This document shows, piece by piece, positions 1 to 9,639 of a stretch of 11,401 nucleotides of DNA. How positions within the stretch are numbered: position 1 is the first letter of the stretch; every line of letters begins with the position of its first letter. Source of the DNA: Euperipatoides rowelli (taxonomy: Eukaryota > Onychophora > Udeonychophora > Euonychophora > Peripatopsidae); NCBI GenBank assembly GCA_003024985.2, contig PXIH01S0000216.1; one strand, given 5' to 3'. The notes beneath the pieces are model-generated. The model ran no database searches, was not told the DNA's origin, and saw only the letters and a list, made by a program, of their open reading frames with translations. The position numbers and the translations under genes were made by a program.

Positions 1-3000
1 TTCATTAAAAAATTCATATAAATTTAACGGTACTTCGCAGAGCAATAAGATTATGCTTGTTCGAAAGCTGATAAAATTGTTAAATTTGAGATAATTTGTG
101 CATGTCAGGTTAATATTGTTTAGATAATTATTAATATGCTTATGATTTTCCGACGACGTAGCGCTATCTAATTAATGGGTTAATGAAGTAAAATCAAAAT
201 GGAGTTGTTCATCTATGCATTGGTAAATTCACTAAGTAGTTTTTTCTCTTCTTTTTTTTTTTTTGCAAGGTTTTTTTTTTTTTTTTTCAAAAAAAGTTTA
301 ACTATAAATTAAGACATACATTAAATTATAATCGGTTATCAAATATTCGAGCAATGAAACGATTACAGGTAGCCAATTTCATAATTGAATATGAAATTTT
401 GTTTTCATATTTTAAACTTGACTTCGCTTTTGCAGCTAATGGGGTGGGGGCAGACGATTATAAATTGTCTGCTTTTGCAGATGATTATAATGTGTAGATA
501 ATCAGCAACACATTTAGCGGGGATTAATTCATTTTTTTTTTTTTTTCCATTTTTATTAAAATAAAGTGCAAGAAAAATATAATATTAATTTTAATAAATG
601 AATTTAAGTAACTATTATTGAATATTTTATTCATGAACCTGGTTTTAAATTTTTAGGTAACTTTTGATTGACATTTTTAATTAATCTCTCACCACATTTC
701 AAAGGACACTTTTTTTATTATAGATTTCTCATCAAAGAATTGTAAAATTAATTTAACTTTTGTCTTAATTAATAGTTTTACTTTTGCCTTTTGTCAGGAA
801 TTTAGCCATTTTATGGTAGAAACAGACTGAAGTAGGTAGACAGTCTTTTCGGCTAAATCTTTTTTTTTTTTCAAAGTTTACAAACAGCTTCATCTGGGAT
901 GAGTTTCTTCTTAACTTACCTGACTTTAGCATTCGTCAAATGAAATAAATAGAATGGAAATGGACACAGTTTGGTCAGCACTTAGAAAATCCACAATATT
1001 TTTAAAAAATGTATAATTTTTATGAATAATTAAGTCTTCTCACTTTAACAGGTTTTTAATATACAGTATAATATAAACTGCAATATATTAATTTGAAATT
1101 TTTAATTTAGTCTAATTATATTAAAGCATTTTATAGTCTTATTTTGTAACATGAGTAAAAATCATGAATTACTGTATATAGAAGTGTCTAGAAACGGGCC
1201 ACAATAAGTTCCATTTGACCGCGTTTTTCATCTGTGCATCTATTTTCATCAATACCGAATGGCTGCGAATGTTGTGACATTTTTTTTTTTTAATTCAATT
1301 CGAACACCAGTTTGAAACCGAATTATGGAAAGGGGTACCTGGTTATTAAAAAAAATATGGAAGTCTTACTATAAATTATAATTTGGCTGCAATAATCATT
1401 AAAACATTTACTGCAACTATTTTTTTGGAAGAGAAGAAATTAATATTTTTCAAGGTTTTTAGGATTGCTAATAAGTGTTGTTTTTATACTTTGTTTTAAA
1501 CCAATGGCTTTCAACCAAAGTAGATAATATTCATAGAATTACAAGTAATTAATCTACCAAAAATAATGGATAGATCTATTTATCATTATGATAAGGTTTC
1601 TATTAATTGTGTTACCTTTGATTCAATTTTTATCCTTGTACTGTATATCCTTTCCTCATCTCCAACAATTTCCACAAATGCCAAACTATCTTTCATAGAA
1701 ATAATAAAAATCTTATATTACTCATGTGATGTGTGGTAAACCCCAATAGATTTATTTCATTAAACTGCTGATAGATGGTGCTTGCTTTTCCTTTCTGCAT
1801 TTGTATACTTTTGAATTAGAGCCTCCAGAATGCAGAAAAGTATTTTGTATCAGTTCCTGCTTGATGTTTAAAGGTAGAGGACGTTTGCTAAATCAAATAA
1901 AAAATAAGTTTGAAAGAAATAATTGAATAATAAAATATTCATAACTGGAATAAATATTATATTAGTGCCAACAACATTATTTTTTTCTTCTAAATTTTAA
2001 AATGTTTTTAATTTTTTTTTTTTTTTTTAAATTAAGTTATTATTCCATCATCCCATATTTAGTTTTAAAAAAGTTGACAACTTTATGTACATTCTAACTA
2101 TCTTAAATTCTAACTACAATAGAGGATATGCTACAGTATATCAAAAATAGTATAATTTATTTACTGTATTTAAAATACAGTATATTACATTGATAAATAG
2201 AGGCCTGGTTATGAACTAGATTATAGCCTAGAACATTAGGCTTACTTATTGAACTAAAATAATGTTTGTGCTTGCAGTAAGCTCACACCTATGTCAGTCA
2301 ATGTACATTATATATTTTTTTGATGATTAAAGCATGTTTACAGTAATTTATATTAAGTTATTATGGATTGAATAATCTTTGAATTACACATCTTTAGTGA
2401 GTAGACTTAGTCATAAGTTAATTTGTAATTGAAATAGAAGTATTATATATAGTCTATAGTTTCAATTTGCATAATTTTTTTTAAATGAATTATTTTAATT
2501 CAAACATATTATTAGTATCAGTGAATGATGGAACCCTATAATTAATACCAGTGTAGGCCTATTAGGCTATCAATTTTGTATCAAAATTTATAGTTACTGT
2601 TTTAATAAGAAAATTAAACAAGCAAAATAAATTGTTCTGTTTATTTGGATTGTTTTTCTATATAGGCTAATACTAATTTCTAGTGTTGATTTTCAGTAGT
2701 GAATTGATAATTTAATTTTAAAAAAGTGGAAAAATTTAGCAGAAAAAAATTTAAAATGGTATTTTCCCAATGAGCTCTAAAAAATAACTATACAGCAGTT
2801 TTAAATTGGCATCTAAGCTGAATATGCCAATCATGTATTTTTAGTTTAATAAATAGAATCTTTATTTAAGCCATTGAAAAAATAAAAATTAGCTAATAGA
2901 CAATTTTTTTAAAAACATTGATTATTTTTTTTATTATGAAAACGTTTTTTATTGAGTTTCAGAAAATAATGTCACTTTCAGTTTCTTTTATTTTTTCAGT

Positions 3001-3904
3001 GCCCACATTCTTAGTTAAATGAAAAATTCTAAATAAAAAAATACATTTCTAACTAACGGTAAGTCTTTAATGCCTGCATTCTAAATTTTTTAGAACTGGT
3101 AAAGGTAACCTATTACTAAATTAATATAACTTTTTTATTTCTGTTCTTCGGAGATCTTAGTTTAGAAACATCGCAACAATTTACAAATAATTTCCACCTA
3201 AATATTTTTATTACGATCATGTTATAGTTTATGTGAATTTTTTTTTTAATATAAACTATATCTTTGCTTAAGTTTTACTCATATTAAGCAAACCAAATAT
3301 ATAAGCTATTGTATATTATTATGTATAACGTAAATTTGGATTTTTAATTTTATAATTCTTACATTTTAAACTGATGTTTAATAGTGATTTAGAAAGGTAC
3401 AGTTAACCAGTTAGACTGGTGGTTTACCATCTAGAAAAATACTGTAATTACTTTTCCCCCTCTTTACTATAATGGAGCAGGTAACCAAATATATTTTTCA
3501 TGAAAAAATAAGACAGAATATTTTTGTGTTGAATTGGGGTTGGGCAACAGATGATGAATAAACCAATAGTTTTTATGATGGAGTCAAAAAGAACAAGAAA
3601 AAATTTAACTTCAAGCTTGAAAAAAAATAAGAGAAATGATTATTGATTTTTCAGTTCCCATAATTCATATTGATCTTTAGTTGCAAATTTTTTTATTGAT
3701 TGCTTATAAATGTTTTTGTTTTAGAATCAGTTTGAATTAATTGATTTAAAAGTTGAAGCCATTAGTTTAATGCAATTACATTTAATTTATATGAACATTA
3801 ATGCTTTTAAGCTTTTTGCCTAATCTTCATGCATGTTTGCTTCCTTTGCTATTTGTTATTTGGTGTTTTATTGCCATGAGCGGACCAGTTGTTTTACATT
3901 ACAG
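1..3904 (+). other. 3' part of a septin intron (upstream of the penultimate coding exon)
   Basis: This AT-rich stretch ends in a pyrimidine-rich run and TTACATTACAG, the splice acceptor of the septin exon at 3905. I looked for the conserved septin coding motifs expected just upstream (the HYEN-containing segment at the end of the GTP-binding domain) and found none, so the previous exon should lie before base 1. Visible content is low-complexity: T runs at 252-264, 271-287, 532-546 and 2012-2028, several TACAGTATA-type words (near 1063, 1152, 1640, 2132 and 2163-2183), and TAGGCCTA-type words (near 2225 and 2551). A slightly GC-richer patch at about 1190-1330 has no recognisable gene. Intron assignment is inferred from the acceptor and from the absence of coding signal. 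Confidence 0.7.
450..472. repeat. Short hairpin and partial direct repeat
   Basis: GCAGACGAT at 450-458 pairs with ATTGTCTGC at 464-472, giving nine pairs including one G-U over a 5-base loop. The left arm is also roughly repeated directly: GCAGACGATTATAA at 450 and GCAGATGATTATAA at 477. GCTTTTGCAG occurs at 426-435 and 471-480. It sits just after a G-rich run at 441-450. This looks like a small local duplication in an intron. No function is evident. Confidence 0.5.
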
Positions 3905-3974
3905 AAATTCACCGGCTAGAGGAGGATTCGATGTTGCAGAGAAAGATAAAATCTTGCTGGAAAAAGATGCTGAA
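3905..3974 (+). CDS. SEPTIN2: Septin (SEPT2 subgroup), penultimate coding exon
   Basis: Septins are GTP-binding proteins that form hetero-oligomeric filaments on membranes and the cytoskeleton, acting in cytokinesis, cortical scaffolding and diffusion barriers. This 70-base exon follows TTACATTACAG and ends at a consensus donor, GAA|GTAAGT. The first base completes a split codon. The rest encodes 23 residues, NSPARGGFDVAEKDKILLEK followed by DAE, ending in phase 0. EKDKILLEKDAE matches the start of the C-terminal coiled coil in SEPT2/Drosophila Sep1-type septins (human SEPT2 has KDQILLEKEAE here, recalled from family knowledge) better than the SEPT4/5 form, which has EKDEE before LRRM. NSPARGG corresponds to the variable linker before the coiled coil. 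The coding frame is open upstream to 3801, so slightly longer exons using acceptors at 3880 or 3888 cannot be excluded. The GTPase domain lies outside the window. Confidence 0.85.
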
Positions 3975-4060
3975 GTAAGTAAAACATATTGTGCATATAC
4001 AGTATATAATACTGATTATATACAATATAGTGTATCTACATGTATATATAAATATACACA

Positions 4061-4080
4061 TATACAGTATATACTGTATA
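4061..4080. repeat. Perfect 20-base palindrome
   Basis: TATACAGTATATACTGTATA reads the same on both strands and is followed by a (TA)n run to 4088. It lies about 90 bases after the exon donor, in a tract rich in the same word (also at about 4000-4008). It is one member of the TACAGTATA family seen throughout the window and could extrude as a cruciform. Confidence 0.9.
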
Positions 4081-4638
4081 TATATATACACTTATTCTCA
4101 CACTAAATGCCGACTGTTTATGTTTATTGTTATAATATCTCTAAAAATAAATGAAATTAAAATCTAACTTTATTTATTTTTCTATAGTTTAATATGTATT
4201 AAATAAGTTTATGTATTTTTTTTCCTTAAAAATTACTTTAGAGTTAAAAATTTTAAAGATTTCCAAACACGGTAAAATGACAAAAAGCTTCCAATGGGGT
4301 GTGCATGTAAAAATTGCATACTTTTATCACCAGAAGCGCCATAGTCGATACACTAGTTAACATCGGACAACTTTTGAAAATCTTCTCCTAAATATTAATT
4401 AAAACAATTTAAATAAAATGATAGATAAATCAATATAGATTTTATTTTAAAAAAAATCAACTTTTTAACCCAACTGGATCAAAAGATATGGCCGATTGAA
4501 AATCACGTTACTTTCCAATCTGATCGCGGTTGACCCTAGCTCTAATGCAGTCAGAGAGGTTAAGAATAGCTGGCCAGGATACTAAATGCATGGTGATCAG
4601 ATGACATAAATCGTAATCGAACATTAAAAGGATGTCTA

Positions 4639-4735
4639 ATGGATATATTATTATGTCATATGACCTTTTATATATTGATTTACTCTAACTACATGAGATT
4701 TCCCTACTACGTCATGATCTCACCCCAAGGTTCTA
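4639..4735 (+). repeat. Left inverted-repeat arm (outer core)
   Basis: This segment matches the reverse complement of 8471-8557. Shared blocks in order are ATGGATATATT, ATGTCATATGACC, ATTGATTTACTCTAACTACA, GAGATTT and a CCCC-centred end. By eye about three quarters of positions agree, with small indels. The arm contains the self-complementary TCATATGA. Weaker similarity continues inward (TTTAGTATGCTT here, against TTTAGTTGCTT on the other side). It is either one arm of a long-inverted-repeat element or one of two family copies inserted in opposite directions. Confidence 0.8.
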
Positions 4736-5004
4736 GAATAGAACAGGACAAAAAAGCATACTAAATACCAAATAAATCATATTTCTAAACTTATCTAGGT
4801 GTAATGGTTGTTATTTTTCGAAAATCTGTCTTTATTAACATTCCCAAGCATTTACATACCTTTCAACTTTTACGATTTAATCGTAAAATGTACGATTTCC
4901 GTATTAGCTAATGCTTTTTACGATTTTTCAAATTTTATTTTTTATATTTTTCTTCAACAGAATTTGATTAAATTGTACTAGAAATATACAGTATATCCAC
5001 TAAA

Positions 5005-5030
5005 ATATACAGTATATATATACTGTATAT
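5005..5030. repeat. Perfect 26-base palindrome
   Basis: ATATACAGTATAT from 5005 is followed by its exact reverse complement to 5030. It is preceded by another TATACAGTATAT copy at 4986 and followed by related sequence (TACTACAGTA near 5066). It belongs to the same word family as the palindrome at 4061. No function can be assigned. Confidence 0.9.
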
Positions 5031-5366
5031 AAAAAAGAAATATACATATTGTAGTAGGAATATACTACAGTAAATTATATATTAAAAAAAAGAAAATAGA
5101 CAATGACAGCCTAATGTATAAGATAAATTTGTATTTTTTTTTTCTCAATTATTTCACACCAGATGATTTCTTCTGTAGAAATCCATGTCGTAGTTCATGT
5201 AAGTTAACAATCCTCATAAGCTGAGACACCTTGTATACCAAAATGAATATTACTTAGGCAGGCATGAACAACTGAGTAGTTTTCATTTGTAATATCTTGT
5301 GTGAAAATATTATAATCTCTGCTGCATTAAAATAATAAAAAAAAAAGTTGCCAATATACTGTCAAG

Positions 5367-5715
5367 TTTTTTTTTTTTTTTTTTTAAATCATAAAACTAA
5401 AATACCGTATATAACAATTTCATAATTTTCTTCCTTATATAAATAAAATGCAATCACTATTGGAATTGTTTTAACAAATCATTTGATATATTTGAAAGAA
5501 GGTAACTGCAGCTGAGATTCTAAAAAGGAAGAGGTGGAAAAAAACCTGTTATCATTTTTGAGGATTTTAATTGACATAATTTCCATCAGTCCAACTATTA
5601 ACCAATCAACGGCTTTATTTCTAGATAACATTATTTGCAGTCACTTTAGATATATTAAAAGAACATCATTTAGATTTCTTTGGAGTTAAAACAATATTTA
5701 AAAAAAAAAAAAAAA
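5367..5715. repeat. Homopolymer tracts: 19-base T run and 16-base A run
   Basis: A T run occupies 5367-5385 and an A run 5700-5715, with unremarkable AT-rich sequence between them. Similar T runs occur at 271-287, 2012-2028 and 8132-8147. They could be retroposon tails, but I see no shared body or flanking duplication next to them, so they are recorded as simple tracts. Confidence 0.7.
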
Positions 5716-6340
5716 TTTATCGTGCTTTAAATAATTCTGTAATTTAATCTCAATATAAATATACTGTACTATCTAAAAACTAAAAATTTTAGTTTTTAGA
5801 CACAATATGTGATTATTATTTTTTTGCCAAGTTTTATTTCCAATATGTAATTTTTATTACAATTTGTTTTAACTTGATGTAAATTATAATTAAGTTAATT
5901 TTAAAATAGTTAATTATAATGTATTTTTTTTTTAAAGTATGCATATTTTTAAAAATTATATATGTAGATTGCTATATACAAAAGATAGAAATCTACAGAA
6001 TTAAATATTATTTCATCCCTTATTATAAGCTATTTATTTATTTTGGTAATTTATTGATGTATATTTTATTATTTTGCAATCGTATGTAATTCTAGGTGAT
6101 TTGTTATAATTATTTCTAAAGGAATTGCCAATCAGCCAATCTATGTCTAAATTATCCCCTTAACCCCAAAAGCTTTTTTGTGATGAAAGCTGTCAAGAAT
6201 GTTAACCATGGTTACAAGCTGAGGCTGAAAATATTACGTTTAATATTAAATAAAAGTTATTCATACGTCATTATTGCAGTTTGTTATTCTCACCTGATGG
6301 TGGCGGTGTTTAAAATAAATTTGCATAAAAGAAAGTTAGT

Positions 6341-6440
6341 ATGTACCATAGCAACCAATCAGCTGTTGGTGGGCGTAGAAGAGACACGCCTAGCAACCAA
6401 AGTATATAAATGGAGAGGATGAAGAAGAATCGAGAGACTG
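6341..6440 (+). promoter_or_regulatory. Candidate intronic pol II promoter (X-box, CCAAT, TATA)
   Basis: A tight series of promoter elements stands out from the AT-rich background. An RFX/X-box-like site, GTACCATAGCAAC (6343-6355, one base shorter than the usual 14-mer), runs straight into a CCAAT box at 6355-6359. GTTGGTGGGCGT (6365-6376) and ACGCCTAGCAAC (6386-6397) form an imperfect 12-base inverted repeat with GC-box-like cores and a second AGCAACCAA half-site. TATATAAA lies at 6403-6410. These spacings fit initiation near 6433, with CCAAT at about -75. The first ATG well downstream of the TATA box is at 6419 and would give a short reading frame to the TAG at 6479. The elements are seen directly. 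Promoter activity and the transcript are inferred. Confidence 0.55.
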
Positions 6441-6545
6441 AACCAGAAATTTTCCAAACACAACTAATCATCAGCTCTTAGCCTAATGCTAGAGACTGAA
6501 CCAGAAATGTTCCAGAGTAATAGAATCATCTTCTAGCCTAATGCT
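6433..6545 (+). repeat. Tandem duplication, two units of 58 and 55 bases
   Basis: AGAGACTGAACCAGAAAT begins at 6433 and again at 6491. The two units also share TTCCA, an AATCATC segment and the end TAGCCTAATGCT. The centre of the unit has diverged and the second copy is three bases shorter. Read in the corresponding frame both units give ETEPE followed by F-Q and I-I and then a TAG stop, so the duplication preserves a tiny reading frame, possibly by chance. The first unit starts where a transcript from the TATA box at 6403 would begin. Confidence 0.85.
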
Positions 6546-6661
6546 AAAGATGACATTCTATAATTTAAACCAAACTTATACTTTTTAATAAGTTAAGTTG
6601 CTATAAATAGTCTTACATTTATTAGCAATGATCTACAAAGAAACAGAGCTGAATTTTTACT

Positions 6662-6676
6662 AATAAAATCAATAAA
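6662..6676 (+). terminator. Two AATAAA motifs downstream of the intronic promoter
   Basis: AATAAA occurs at 6662-6667 and 6671-6676, about 230 bases after the predicted start near 6433. They could end a short polyadenylated nested transcript. AATAAA is common by chance in DNA this AT-rich and there is no clear GU-rich element after it, so this is weak support only. Confidence 0.2.
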
Positions 6677-8167
6677 CAATTTTACTGAAAACCATATCCA
6701 AATTTAATGTATGCCGAGTAAGCAGATGAAACTAAAACACAGTGTAGAGCAGAGACATGCCGCCAAACTGATATAAAGCAGTTATTCCAGCAGCAAATGA
6801 AACCAGACTTCCACTGTTAAATTAATATAAAAAGACATTTTCAGACATAATATTTTAACTGAATCTCAACTTCAAGGACTTTGTGTATAAATTCCAATTA
6901 ATTACAATAAACCAAACCCTAACTTAAAACGATTACCCTTCCTTCCCTTTAAATACCATAGATTGGCTTTACCTTATATCAAATATAAAATAATTCTGGT
7001 CATGACTAATATATAAATTTTTATATAATATATCATTGGGAAATGAATAATTTGAAATATTTTGGGAATGGTGACTTTGTTGTTAAAAACTATTTTTAAA
7101 AGAATAAACATGTCTTGCTAAATTAAATTTTGTCTGTGTGTGAAACCCTCATTATTATTATTGTCAAAATGTATTTTTCATTTCTTTAGGATGACCTTAG
7201 GTGAAAACACGTGATCAAGGGGTGGTAGCTAATTTCTTCTATTCAAATTAGTGAAAAATAAAGAACTTGTTCTTTCTCCTCTTAAACTTCCTTGGGCAGA
7301 ACTTGGTCGAAATTTTATTAAAGTTAATAAAATGGGGTCCCCTTTAAACTTATTATATGTTGCAATCTAATCCAAATAACAGAATAAGATAATAACCAGC
7401 AGATTGTAATGTGTAATTTTTTTTTCTTTAGTTATCAAATCTTGGAGTCGTTTATACTTATAAAGAACCTATCTGTGAATGCATATTAACTTATGTTTCC
7501 GCAGATCTGTTAAAATAGTAAATCAATAGTGAGATTTGGTGATTAAATGGTGTTTATGTCTTGTCTAGTTTTATTGTGTTGTGTATTTATATAGCGGATG
7601 AACAAATATTAGTAATATTTATTGTCTATCTGGATATAAATTATAAGTAAAACATGACTTACCCCTGCAATAAATAATTGTCAGAATTTGTAAAGATAGC
7701 TTATGAATGTCGGCAATTTTTACCCATGATGATCATTGTGAAGTTGTAGACATACAGTACATAATTTATGTAATTCCAATAGTTGGTCTTGGAATGGAAT
7801 AGGGTTCATATTTAAGGGGAAATACACTCTATAAGGCTGGCTATTAAAGACCCGGTGAAACCCACGTTCAGAGATTGGTATCTGACATATTTATAGTATA
7901 ATGTATTTAGTATAGGCTACAGCTACACCATATACAGTACTTCAAATGAGTTTATATTTGGTAAAATACCTTAGTTAAAAATATTAAGGTATTGATTTTA
8001 ATTTCATTAGAATGCCTTTATTTTTGTAATTTTGTTTTCATTTAATAAACTTCGATTTTTTTTAAAAAACAAAAGCAATTATCACTAGCCTATAATAAGC
8101 GTATTTAAAGTAATAAAAAAACTACTGTGGGTTTTTTTTTTTTTTTTAATAATTTCTGTTAATAAGT

Positions 8168-8389
8168 TTTAGTATTTTTGGTCAAGATTTTGTCTTTTTG
8201 AATGTAGATTTTCGTATTTTAAATTTTATCTGGTTAAATATTCCATTAAAAAAATTGTTTTCATTAAAATGATTTAGTATTTTTTTTTTGTATTTTGAGT
8301 AAAGAGTTTTAGTATTTTTGCCCCATTTTCGTATTTTTGGATGTACTGTAGATCTTAGTATTTTTGGTTTTACTGGGTTGGCAGATATG
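8168..8389. repeat. Block of repeated AGTATTTTTG words
   Basis: AGTATTTTTG occurs at 8171, 8311 and 8357, with CGTATTTT variants between (near 8213 and 8330). TTTTAGTATTTTTG plus a following CGTATTTT is repeated about 140 bases apart. The block ends in GGGTTGGCAGATATG, the right end of the possible transposon. The left side of that element carries comparable TACGAT/CGTA words at 4871-4925, so this looks like a degenerate subterminal repeat region. Confidence 0.55.
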
Positions 8390-8470
8390 CATTTATATTA
8401 AAATTATTAATATTTTTTTTTATGGAATATTTAGTTGCTTACATTACAAAGTAGTTTATTAAGAGGTCAA

Positions 8471-8557
8471 GGGGAGGAGTCGACCCATGATACAAATCTC
8501 TTTGTAGTTAGAGTAAATCAATAGATAAATGGTCATATGACATATGAATATATCCAT
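8471..8557 (-). repeat. Right inverted-repeat arm (outer core)
   Basis: This is the reverse-complement partner of 4639-4735. The longest shared block is TGTAGTTAGAGTAAATCAAT, followed by ATAAA, GGTCATATGACAT and AATATATCCAT. The two arms are 3.7 kb apart and face each other. Beyond 8557 (and before 4639) similarity stops, marking the outer border of the repeat. Confidence 0.8.
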
Positions 8558-9639
8558 ATGAAGAGAAATATTTCTAAAAATAAAAATAGGTTTTGAATAT
8601 TTTGGATTCAAAAACAAGTATAAGCTTTATAACATCTTAAAAAAAATTGAAAATAGAACTACTTCTATGAAATAATTAGCAGGCAGGATTACATACAAGA
8701 AAATAATTGGCTGCTAGGCTGCAAGAAATAAGTTGTCGGAGTGCATTGGTCCCAAACTATTGGTTTTAACTAAAAATTGCATTATTATAAAAAGTGTGCT
8801 TGCCAATAATTTATGTGATTATCTTGTTTGATATTTAATGTTTTGAGATAATTGTGTGTTGAGATGTGGGTGAAGGTAAATTAAGTTCTCAACATTTAAC
8901 TTAAAAACTTTAAATTTTTCATTGCTTGTTTAAAATATTTCTCCCAGGTCAATTGATTTCTCCCGAATCTAGTTCGGACATAGTCTTCCTCCGCCCTGCT
9001 ATTTTCTGTTTACATGGCAATATTATTTAAAAGTATATTAAATTTTATAAAAATTTTAAAGTATTGTTAATGTAGCATTAGTAGTATTGACTGCTTTCTT
9101 TTAATATTTTAATACAAGCACTAATGTGATTGCAGTTATTTATGATATATTGGTGCCGTATCGACTTTGCATAAACTAACTATTCTTCCCAAGCAGTTAG
9201 TGAATTATTGCACGACTATAAATCTATGATCTGTATGGAAATGAATAGAGGATAAATGACAGCCAACCAATTAAAAATATTATGAATAGTTATTTTTGAC
9301 AACAAAACTTTAAATTCAATTGAGTTAGAGGATTTCATTATTTTTCAATAAGATTATAGACAAGTGGATTCCAACCCTATCAAGTAAATGATCACCTCCA
9401 TTTTGAAAGATTTTACTTAGTAATCTTTAATCCTGTCAAAATAAAATCTCCAAAAAAATTGATCCATGGGAGGTACGTGCATTGCCTATTGGGCCATTTC
9501 AAACATTGAAAGTTGTCAAGATGTATTAATGTGTTGATCTATAATTCATTTATGAGCTTTGATGCTTAATAATTTACAAATATTTTCATAGAACAGTTTT
9601 TAATATACCATTTAAAAATTTATTTTATTTTATTAATAG

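Larger units (their letters stand above)
4855..8389. mobile_element. Possible non-autonomous DNA transposon (TIR plus TSD)
   Basis: The left end reads CATACCTTTCAAC from 4855. The right end, read on the minus strand from 8389, is CATATCTGCCAAC, matching at 10 of 13 positions. Each end directly abuts the direct repeat CATTTA (4849-4854 and 8390-8395), as a target-site duplication would. Both subterminal regions are rich in short TACGA/TATTTT words. No transposase reading frame is visible in the 3,535 bases, so it would be non-autonomous or decayed. Against this, 6 bases of AT-rich identity can arise by chance, and the outer inverted arms lie outside these borders. I cannot assign a superfamily. 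Confidence 0.35.
3975..9639 (+). other. Large septin intron (5,665 bases, phase 0)
   Basis: The intron begins GTAAGT at 3975 and ends TTTTATTTTATTAATAG at 9639, a canonical GT-AG pair, and joins the two exons with the coiled-coil heptads intact. It is much larger than a bare spacer needs to be and holds the palindromes at 4061 and 5005, a pair of inverted arms, a possible DNA transposon, and a promoter-like block with a tandem repeat near its centre. From 4260 to 4610 there is a GC-richer patch with only short open frames and no recognised product. From 8560 to 9639 I see only AT-rich unique sequence. Confidence 0.85.

Noticed and set aside
914-924. Consensus minus-strand splice donor (GTCAG|GTAAGT) after a short open frame
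   Set aside because: The adjacent frame is short and of background composition, with no recognised protein and no partner exon.
1205-1311. Short GC-richer open frame on the plus strand and a matching minus-strand one
   Set aside because: About 40 residues or fewer, runs through a T tract, and resembles no known protein; possibly an old repeat fragment.
3909-4091. Minus-strand 60-residue frame
   Set aside because: Antisense of the septin exon plus TA-repeat sequence; the product is low-complexity I/Y/C.
3801-4106. 101-residue plus-strand open frame
   Set aside because: Only 3905-3974 is coding. The first part reads through the intron's pyrimidine tract and the last part reads through the donor GTAAGT into TA-rich intron.
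4260-4610. GC-richer patch in the large intron
   Set aside because: Stops in all frames at short intervals and no recognisable domain. The AG at about 4333 leads quickly to a stop in the septin phase, so it is not a convincing alternative exon.
6180-6422. 80-residue plus-strand open frame
   Set aside because: No recognisable domain, composition like the background, and it runs through the CCAAT and TATA boxes of the promoter-like block.
7180-7205. Possible microexon (TTTCATTTCTTTAG, then 11 bases, then GTGAAA)
   Set aside because: The donor is weak and inclusion of 11 bases would shift the septin frame.
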